Source: Verrucomicrobiota bacterium (GTDB lineage Bacteria; Verrucomicrobiota; Verrucomicrobiia; Verrucomicrobiales; DEV007). Taken from it: a DNA stretch of 33,315 bases. The DNA lies in NCBI GenBank assembly GCA_002862135.1, contig PKCI01000014.1, positions 1 to 33,315 on the forward strand, given 5' to 3'. Position 1 is the first letter of the stretch; every line of letters begins with the position of its first letter. Below, piece by piece: positions 27,388 through 33,315 of this stretch. The position numbers and the translations under genes were made by a program. The notes beneath the pieces are model-generated. The model was not told the origin of the DNA. It worked only from the letters and a program-made list of their open reading frames with translations, and did not search any database.

Positions 27388-27428
27388 GAGTAAATTTTCT
27401 TCTCCTGAGTTGACACAGATTTTCGAAG

Positions 27429-27459
27429 AGCCCGCTTCCGAAAGGAGGCGGGCTTTTTT
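27429..27459 (+). terminator. Rho-independent terminator after tsf
   Basis: AGCCCGC (27429-27435) pairs with GCGGGCT (27448-27454), extended by TTCC/GGAG around a GAAA tetraloop, followed by a run of six T (27454-27459). Confidence 0.95.
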
Positions 27460-27518
27460 GTGAGGACTTCAAAGGGGATTCGGTATTCAGGCATCTTGAG
27501 CGGGATGGGCTGTCGCGT

Positions 27519-27536
27519 CACTCCTCTTTAGGAGTG
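27519..27536. other. Small perfect hairpin in the tsf-polA convergent gap
   Basis: CACTCCT (27519-27525) and AGGAGTG (27530-27536) form a 7-bp stem with a CTTT loop. There is no T-run on either strand. It is the only structure found downstream of polA and may mark its 3' end. Confidence 0.4.
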
Positions 27537-27577
27537 TGCTTCAAAACAGCTAAATACCTAGACTCCCAAATCGCTGA

Positions 27578-30379
27578 TTAATGCGCTTCAAGCCAGTTTT
27601 CTCCGGTCCCGGACTCCACCGCGATCGGGACGCTTAATGGGAGCGCGTCCTTCATTGCCTGCTCGATCTTAGGGATTAGTTCTTCCTGCTCCTCCTTGTG
27701 TAGATCAAAGACCAGTTCATCGTGAACCTGCAGGAGCATGCGAGTTTCGTAGTTGCCTGAATCGAGGAGGTTGGACACATTCACCATGGCGACCTTGATC
27801 ATGTCAGCCGCAGTTCCCTGAATCGGTGTGTTGATAGCTGTCCGCTCCGCCGCAGCCCGAATCATCCCGTTGCGGGAATCAATGTCGCGAAGGTAGCGAC
27901 GTCGACCGGTCAGCGTTTCGACGTAGCCGTCTGATTTGGCCTGCTCGATCGTGCTTTCTTGAAAAGCTTTTACGCCGGGATACTGCTTGAAGTATTCTTC
28001 GATGATCTGGGAGGCTTCGCTGCGTGATATTTCGCCGTTGAGGCGCTGTGATAATCCAAACGCGGAGATGCCGTAGATGATCCCGAAGTTGACCATCTTG
28101 GCGGTACGCCGCATGTGGGAGGTAACCTTCTCAGGCTCGGCATCAAAGACGCGGGCGGCAGTGGCCGTGTGAATGTCGAGACCATCATTGAAGGCTTCGA
28201 TCATGGCCTTGTCCTCACAAAGGGATGCCATGACACGAAGTTCGATCTGCGAGTAGTCAGCGGCGAGCAGGGTGAACTCATCGCTGCGTGGAATGAAGGC
28301 GCGGCGGATCTCGCGGCCCTGGTCAGAGCGAATAGGGATGTTCTGTAAGTTAGGGTTGTTTGAAGCGAGGCGGCCGGTCGCGGTCATCAATTGATGAAAC
28401 GTGGTGTGAATCCGACCAGTACCGGCAAAGATTGACTCCGGCAAGGCGTCAACGTAGGTGCCCTTCAGCTTGGTAGCCTCGCGGTAGGAAAGTAGATCGC
28501 GAACGATATCGTGACTCGCCGCGAGGGAGCGTAAGGTTTGCTCGTCGGTCTTGTATTGACCGGTCTTGGTCTTCTTGGGTTTCTCGACGAGGTGCATTTT
28601 GTCGAAGAGCACTTCGCCAACCTGCTTTGGGGAATTAAGATTAAACTCGGTCTCGGCGGTTTCGTAGACGGCCTTTTGAAACTCGTCGATCTTCTCGCCA
28701 AGGGTCGTGCCGATGTCGCTGAGGGTGTCGGGATCGACGCGGATGCCTTCCGCTTCCATGGCCACGAGCACAGGGACGAGCGGGTTCTCAATCTCGTAGA
28801 GAACGCGGTGCTGTTCGAGTTCTTCGACTTTATCTTTCAGAATGCCTGCCAGTTGCCACGTTACGTCGGCATCCTCGCAAGCATACTGAGCGATATCCTC
28901 GAAGGCAGGACCACCGGCATCTTCGCCCACCATTTCGGCTTCGTCGAAGAGATTCATCTGCCCGCTTTTCTCTTCGTCGTTCCCAAAGATCGAGTCATAC
29001 GAAATCGGCGTGTAGCCGAGCATTGACTCGGCGAGGTAGTCCATCTTGTGGCGTTGGTCAGGCTCGATCAAGGTGTGTGCCAGCATGGTGTCGAAGATCG
29101 GTGTGCTGACGGCGATGCCCTGCCATTGCAACACGCCAATGTCGAACTTGAGGTTGTGTCCGATCTTCTCGGCACCACCTTCGAGCAGCAGACGGAAGGA
29201 CTCAACGATCGCTTTGCCGGCATCTTGGGGTGGCACCTCGACATAGGCGCCGTAATCCTTCTCCCAGGAAAATGCGATGCCGATGATATTTGCCGTCTTT
29301 TCGTCGAGAGAATCGGTCTCGAGATCGAAACAGAAAGAGTCCCTGCCGGAGAGTTCTTTGATCAGCTTCTCGCGGCCCGCTGCATCGTCTGAGCGCAGAT
29401 AGAGGTAGTCCTTTTTATGATCGGCGATGGTCTTCAGCTTCGGGGCAAGACCGCCCGCATCGTCAGCTATGCTGTGACCGCGACCAGACTGGAAGTCCTC
29501 TCCGAACAGTCTCTTACCGATAGAGTTGAACTCGAACTCAACGAAGAGTGATGTGAGAGCTTCGTCATCCCGTTCGCTGATTTTGATTTCATCGAAGCCA
29601 ACCTTCACCGGGGCGTCTGTCATGATGGTAACCAGCTTCTTCGAAAGCAGGGCCTGTTCCTTGTTGTTTTCGACGTTCTCCTTTTGCTTGCCCTTGAGTT
29701 GGTCAGTGCTTTCCAAAAGGGCTTCCATGCTGCCGAACTGGGTGACGAGCTTCTTAGCGGTCTTCTCGCCGACGCCGGGGACGCCGGGAATATTATCCGA
29801 GGCATCACCCCAGAGACCGAGAATGTCGATAGTCTGGAGAGGATCATCCACCTGCCAGTTATCACAGATCGCGGCCCGATCCAGAATTTCGGGTGCAGAA
29901 CCCTGGCGGCCGGGTTTGTAGATACGAGTTGTATCCGTGACAAGTTGGGCAAAGTCTTTATCTGGAGTCACCATGAAGGTCTCGTATCCACCCTCTGCAT
30001 CAGCTTTGCGAGCGAGAGTGCCGATAACGTCATCCGCTTCCCAACCGGGGCATTCGATGACCGGAATATTGAAGGCTTCGATGAGGCGCTTCACGTGTGG
30101 GAGTTGTGCCGCAAGATCCTCTGGCATGGCGTCACGGTTCGCCTTGTATTCCGGGTAGATTTCATGACGCGGGGTCGGGTCTGAGGTATCGAAAGCAACG
30201 GCCAGGTGAGTGGGAGATTGGTTCTCGAGGAGGTCGAGCAGATTGACGGTGAAACCGTAGATGGCGGAGGTGTTGACCCGCTTCGAAGTATATATTGGGC
30301 TGCGAATGAGTGCAAAATGAGCCCGGTAAACGAGCGCCATGCCATCGAGGAGAAAGAGTCGGTTGGGAGCATCCGCCAT
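27578..30379 (-). CDS. polA: DNA polymerase I
   Basis: This 933-residue repair and primer-removal polymerase has three domains. The 5'-3' exonuclease is at about 1-290 (D-G-M-A-L-V-Y-R, E-A-D-D-V-I-G, G-D-x-S-D-N-I-P-G-V-P-G-V-G). The 3'-5' exonuclease is at about 325-510 with D352, E354, D413, Y499 and D503, so proofreading should be intact, unlike in Taq-type enzymes. The polymerase domain is at about 560-933, with D708 in D-Y-S-Q-I-E-L-R, the K761-F765-Y769 helix and D887-E888 in V-H-D-E. Length matches E. coli PolA (928). There is no Shine-Dalgarno before ATG 30379. Confidence 0.98.
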   Translation of the reverse strand: MADAPNRLFLLDGMALVYRAHFALIRSPIYTSKRVNTSAIYGFTVNLLDLLENQSPTHLAVAFDTSDPTPRHEIYPEYKANRDAMPEDLAAQLPHVKRLIEAFNIPVIECPGWEADDVIGTLARKADAEGGYETFMVTPDKDFAQLVTDTTRIYKPGRQGSAPEILDRAAICDNWQVDDPLQTIDILGLWGDASDNIPGVPGVGEKTAKKLVTQFGSMEALLESTDQLKGKQKENVENNKEQALLSKKLVTIMTDAPVKVGFDEIKISERDDEALTSLFVEFEFNSIGKRLFGEDFQSGRGHSIADDAGGLAPKLKTIADHKKDYLYLRSDDAAGREKLIKELSGRDSFCFDLETDSLDEKTANIIGIAFSWEKDYGAYVEVPPQDAGKAIVESFRLLLEGGAEKIGHNLKFDIGVLQWQGIAVSTPIFDTMLAHTLIEPDQRHKMDYLAESMLGYTPISYDSIFGNDEEKSGQMNLFDEAEMVGEDAGGPAFEDIAQYACEDADVTWQLAGILKDKVEELEQHRVLYEIENPLVPVLVAMEAEGIRVDPDTLSDIGTTLGEKIDEFQKAVYETAETEFNLNSPKQVGEVLFDKMHLVEKPKKTKTGQYKTDEQTLRSLAASHDIVRDLLSYREATKLKGTYVDALPESIFAGTGRIHTTFHQLMTATGRLASNNPNLQNIPIRSDQGREIRRAFIPRSDEFTLLAADYSQIELRVMASLCEDKAMIEAFNDGLDIHTATAARVFDAEPEKVTSHMRRTAKMVNFGIIYGISAFGLSQRLNGEISRSEASQIIEEYFKQYPGVKAFQESTIEQAKSDGYVETLTGRRRYLRDIDSRNGMIRAAAERTAINTPIQGTAADMIKVAMVNVSNLLDSGNYETRMLLQVHDELVFDLHKEEQEELIPKIEQAMKDALPLSVPIAVESGTGENWLEAH

Positions 30380-30385
30380 AGCACT

Positions 30386-30414
30386 ATCAGAGCGGCGACG
30401 GGGTAGAGTGTCAA
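30386..30414 (-). promoter_or_regulatory. Candidate polA promoter, very close to the start codon
   Basis: On the minus strand TTGACA (30414-30409) is followed after 17 bp by TCTGAT (30391-30386, 4 of 6). The normal initiation distance would place the transcript start at about the ATG itself (30379), suggesting a leaderless mRNA. The rest of the 229-bp gap to the ABC-F gene shows no gene. Confidence 0.45.
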
Positions 30415-30608
30415 TCTGAGTTCGACGCTACGGAGCGAATGATCAGCCACCTGCCACAATTGCCTTGGCATCAATCATGGTGAAGGAGTGGGTCGGGTTC
30501 CATCCCCGAAGAAGACCGTGTTAGAGCAGTGAGAACCAACGAAACAACTGAGAGTCGGAGGATCATGCTGGCATCATAGACGGGGCAACGTCCTGCGACC
30601 AGAAGGTT

Positions 30609-32603
30609 TCAAATTTGATGCTGGCGTTCTTTGAAGCCCTCGATTCGCTCGATCTCTTCGCTCAACTCACTCCACTTCGTAAAGAGTGTCTCGAGTTCAG
30701 TTTCGACTTGGGAGAAGCGCTTGGTTGCCTCAGTCGCTTCTTCACCCTTTTTGAAGAACTCGGGATCGACGAGTTTGGCGGTGAGATCAGTCTTTTCCTG
30801 TTCCAGGTGTCCGATGTCAGCCTCAACCCCTTCGAACTCTGCCTTGAGCGGCTTCAGCTTAGCAGCTTTGGCTTCGCGGGCCTTGGCTTCGAGGCGTCGC
30901 TGCTCCTTGCGATTGGAGCCGGAAGAAGGGGAGGACGAAGCGCTGGCAGTTTGTGATGTCGCTGCGGCTCCTTTGCCTTTCTCGGAGTCGAGGTCGGCCT
31001 GCTTCTTCTCAATGTAGTCGCTGACGTTGCCGTAATAGACCTTGGGAGGTTGGTTGGGAGTAAACTCCAGCACCTTCGTCACGATGGGGTCGAGGAAGGC
31101 CCGGTTGTGCGAGACGATGACGTAGGCACCAGTGTAATCGAGCAGCGCCTTCTGCAGGACCTCTTGGGAGTGTAGGTCGAGGTGGTTGGTCGGCTCGTCA
31201 AGAATCAGAAAATTAGCCGACTGCAGGAGCATGCGGGCGAGGGCGAGACGGCCGCGTTCACCACCGGAGAGAATGCTGACGGATTTGAAAACATCATCAC
31301 CGCGGAAGAGGAAGGCACCGAGTAGGGTGCGAAGGCTCCCGGCAGCCTCGTTAGTGATACTGCCCTCCATTGTTTCGAGAACGGTCTTGTTCGGATTAAG
31401 TTCATCGGCATGGGTTTGTGAGAAATAGGCAATGCCCACTTTGTGACCTTCGGTTCGCTCACCCGACGTGGGTTCTTCATCTCCTGCAATGAGACGGGAG
31501 AAGGTGGACTTTCCAGCACCGTTAACGCCGACGATGGCGATCTTGTCACCGCGCTCTATCGCAAAGTCGAGTCCGTCGATGACCTTGTTGTCTCCGTAAT
31601 ATTTGCACGCCCCTTCCAGCTTAAGGACGGTCTGGCCGCTCCGCTCGGGCTGGGGGAAGCGGAAGTCCATCGTGGCGCCTTCCTCCTCGAGTTCGATGCG
31701 CTCCATCTTCTCCAACTGTTTGATTCGAGACTGAACCATCTTGGCCTTGGTCGCCTTGGCCCGGAAGCGGTTAATCAGTTTCTCCGTTTTCTCGATCTCG
31801 CGTTGCTGGTTCTTGTAGGCGCGTTGGGCCTGCTCCTGCCGGGCATCCCGTTCACAAAGAAAGAATGAGTAGTTGCCGGAATATTGCTCGACTCGACCGC
31901 CCGGCTCAAACGCGAGGGTTCGGTTGGTGAGGTTGTCGAGCATGCTCCTGTCATGGGAGATCAGAATCATGGCGCCGCCGTAGGTGCGAAGCCATTGCTC
32001 GAGCCACTGGACCGTTTCGATATCGAGGTGGTTGGTAGGTTCGTCGAGGAGAAGGACCGAAGGTTCTTTGAGCAGCAACTTGGCCATAGCGATGCGCATT
32101 TGCCAACCGCCGCTGAATTCGCTGGTCTCGCGTTCGAAGTCGCTGTGTTTAAAACCAAGTCCGCCGAGAACGGTCTCAATGCGCGGCTTCATCTTGCTGA
32201 CATCATGGTGATCGAGGCGCAGCTGTACGTCGCCGAAGATTTCGAGCAGGTCGCCGTAGGCCTCGCTCTCTGGATCAGCCGTTTCGAGTTCAACTTCGAC
32301 TTCTTTGAGCTGATCCTGGAGCTGTTTCACATCATCGAAGGCCTTTTCCGCCTCGCCGAAGACAGTGGATCCTTTGTGTTTGACGCCTTCCTGGGGGAGA
32401 TAGCCGATCGTGGTCTGCTTGGCCTTGATGATTCGGCCGGTATCGGCTTCTTCGATCCCGGCAATGATCTTCATCAGAGTCGACTTCCCGGCTCCGTTGG
32501 GACCCGCAAGCGACCAGCGCTCCTTCGCCCGGATCGTGAAAGACAGATCCTTGAAGAGAGCGCGGGCTCCGTATTCGATAGAGACTTTGTCGACCGCCAG
32601 CAT
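30609..32603 (-). CDS. ABC-F family ATPase (Uup/YdiF-like translation factor)
   Basis: This 664-residue soluble protein has two ABC domains and no membrane segment. ABC1 has Walker A G-P-N-G-A-G-K-S-T (34-42), signature F-S-G-G-W and Walker B with D-E-P-T-N-H-L-D. A charged linker (the P-site tRNA interaction motif region) follows. ABC2 has G-V-N-G-A-G-K-S-T, L-S-G-G-E-R-G-R-L and a second D-E-P-T-N-H-L-D. The C-terminal about 120 residues form a charged coiled coil as in Uup. ABC-F proteins act on ribosomes, in stalling rescue, assembly or antibiotic protection. Which of these applies is not decidable here. I chose ATG 32603. The frame opens to GTG 32714, but those 37 residues precede the conserved start. 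Confidence 0.93.
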   Translation of the reverse strand: MLAVDKVSIEYGARALFKDLSFTIRAKERWSLAGPNGAGKSTLMKIIAGIEEADTGRIIKAKQTTIGYLPQEGVKHKGSTVFGEAEKAFDDVKQLQDQLKEVEVELETADPESEAYGDLLEIFGDVQLRLDHHDVSKMKPRIETVLGGLGFKHSDFERETSEFSGGWQMRIAMAKLLLKEPSVLLLDEPTNHLDIETVQWLEQWLRTYGGAMILISHDRSMLDNLTNRTLAFEPGGRVEQYSGNYSFFLCERDARQEQAQRAYKNQQREIEKTEKLINRFRAKATKAKMVQSRIKQLEKMERIELEEEGATMDFRFPQPERSGQTVLKLEGACKYYGDNKVIDGLDFAIERGDKIAIVGVNGAGKSTFSRLIAGDEEPTSGERTEGHKVGIAYFSQTHADELNPNKTVLETMEGSITNEAAGSLRTLLGAFLFRGDDVFKSVSILSGGERGRLALARMLLQSANFLILDEPTNHLDLHSQEVLQKALLDYTGAYVIVSHNRAFLDPIVTKVLEFTPNQPPKVYYGNVSDYIEKKQADLDSEKGKGAAATSQTASASSSPSSGSNRKEQRRLEAKAREAKAAKLKPLKAEFEGVEADIGHLEQEKTDLTAKLVDPEFFKKGEEATEATKRFSQVETELETLFTKWSELSEEIERIEGFKERQHQI

Positions 32604-32817
32604 AGAAGGGGGCGGGAAGGTAGCGGATTCTGGCTTGGATTCCAGTGAATGAGAGACGAAATCTTGTGACTGTAATAAGAAAAACTCTGCAGTTCCACCT
32701 TCGATGGGTGTCACGAGATGCAGTAAGGTGCCGGGGTTCGGGGAAGCGCAATGACGGTGCTTTGCTCGCAGTCAATCGAATGACAGATTTGCTCTCTTGT
32801 AATAGGGTGCCCTGTGT
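32604..32817. other. Divergent gap between ABC-F and NDH-2 genes
   Basis: This 214-bp gap should hold both promoters. A TGTAAT (32798-32803), 5 of 6 matches to the -10 box, lies 14 bp before the flavoprotein ATG but has no well-spaced -35. I see no other clear element. Confidence 0.3.
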
Positions 32818-33315
32818 ATGGAAGAAATCAAACAGCGTGTTGTAATCGTGGGGGGCGGGTTCGGAGGAGTGGCCGCAGCAAAGGTATTGCGTAGGTCTGA
32901 TGTTGACATTGCTCTGATTGATCGGAGGAACTATCACCTGTTCCAGCCTCTTTTATATCAGGTGGCGACGGCGGCATTGAACCCCTCAGATATCGCCGCT
33001 CCGATCCGGCGCATATTTCGGAGTCAGAAAAATATTTCTGTCTTGATGGGCGAAGTGGTATCAGCCGATCTCAAGAATCAACTTATCGCTACGGAAGACC
33101 AGAGAATCCGGTATGACTATCTCGTTATGGCTGCCGGGGCGACCCATTCCTACTTCGGCAATGATCAGTGGGAGGAGACCGCTCCTGGTTTGAAAAAAAT
33201 TTCGGATGCAACGAAAATTCGTAAGCAGGTCCTCCTTGCTTTTGAATCAGCCGAAATGGAGACCGACCCTGAGGCTCGTCGGGCCTGCCTTACTTTTGTG
33301 GTGATCGGTGCGGGG
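32818..33315 (+). CDS. NAD(P)/FAD-dependent oxidoreductase, NDH-2-like, 5' part
   Basis: The 166 visible residues begin at ATG 32818 and run off the window. The N-terminal FAD-binding motif V-V-I-V-G-G-G-F-G-G is at 8-17. The segment Y-H-L-F-Q-P-L-L-Y-Q-V-A, characteristic of type II NADH dehydrogenases, follows near 43-54. Y-D-Y-L-V-M-A-A-G-A is the second nucleotide-domain mark, and V-V-I-G-A-G at the very end begins the NAD-binding fold. Such enzymes pass electrons from NADH to quinone at the membrane without pumping protons. The C-terminal membrane anchor is out of view, so a related sulfide:quinone or other oxidoreductase is not fully excluded. An AGGG lies 12 bases before the ATG. Confidence 0.88.
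   Translation, partial: MEEIKQRVVIVGGGFGGVAAAKVLRRSDVDIALIDRRNYHLFQPLLYQVATAALNPSDIAAPIRRIFRSQKNISVLMGEVVSADLKNQLIATEDQRIRYDYLVMAAGATHSYFGNDQWEETAPGLKKISDATKIRKQVLLAFESAEMETDPEARRACLTFVVIGAG

Noticed and set aside
32604-32714. GTG 32714 as the ABC-F start
   Set aside because: The 37 added residues are low in similarity to family members, and the conserved ABC1 sequence starts at ATG 32603.

Overview
The window carries a conserved bacterial chromosome core rather than an accessory region. The bacterium is probably Gram-negative, because a CMP-Kdo synthase gene for LPS is present. It is probably a member of the Verrucomicrobiota, perhaps the Opitutae. That placement is an inference from three things: a TIGR04073-like exosortase-associated protein at the left edge, a Pro/Ala-rich protein with repeated T-[I/V]-P-L motifs, and the near absence of Shine-Dalgarno sequences. 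No 16S gene is present to confirm it.

Left part (1-12,030): mostly independent housekeeping genes on both strands. In order they are the tail of a TIGR04073-like protein with a terminator, an M20 metallopeptidase (-), the Pro/Ala-rich membrane-anchored protein (+), a thioredoxin with a variant active site (+), a DUF6580-like membrane protein (+), an M3 oligopeptidase (+), the translationally coupled pair kdsB-pyrG (-), a ThrH-type phosphatase (+), a QueD/PTPS-family enzyme (-), an N-acetylmuramoyl-L-alanine amidase with an unassigned N-terminal region (-) and a YmdB-type metallophosphoesterase (+). PyrG makes CTP and KdsB consumes it to activate Kdo.

Centre (12,100-27,460): the translation/transcription gene cluster, all on +. 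It runs tRNA-Thr(GGT)-tuf-tRNA-Trp(CCA)-secE-nusG-rplK-rplA-rplJ-rplL-rpoB-rpoC, then a strong terminator, then rpsB-tsf and another strong terminator. The gaps rplJ-rplL, rplL-rpoB and tuf-trnW hold clear RNA hairpins, and the rplL-rpoB gap also has a boxA-like sequence. These are plausible sites for setting the dosage of L12 and RNA polymerase.

Right part (27,460-33,315): polA (-) with all three proofreading motifs intact, an ABC-F ATPase (-), and the 5' part of a type II NADH dehydrogenase-like flavoprotein (+) cut by the window edge.

I found no CRISPR array, insertion sequence, prophage, toxin-antitoxin or defence system, and no convincing undescribed multi-gene system. The observations most worth a second look are the SD-less starts across the ribosomal genes, the repeat-motif Pro/Ala-rich protein, the HCGPC thioredoxin, the structured rpoB leader and the amidase N-terminal extension.
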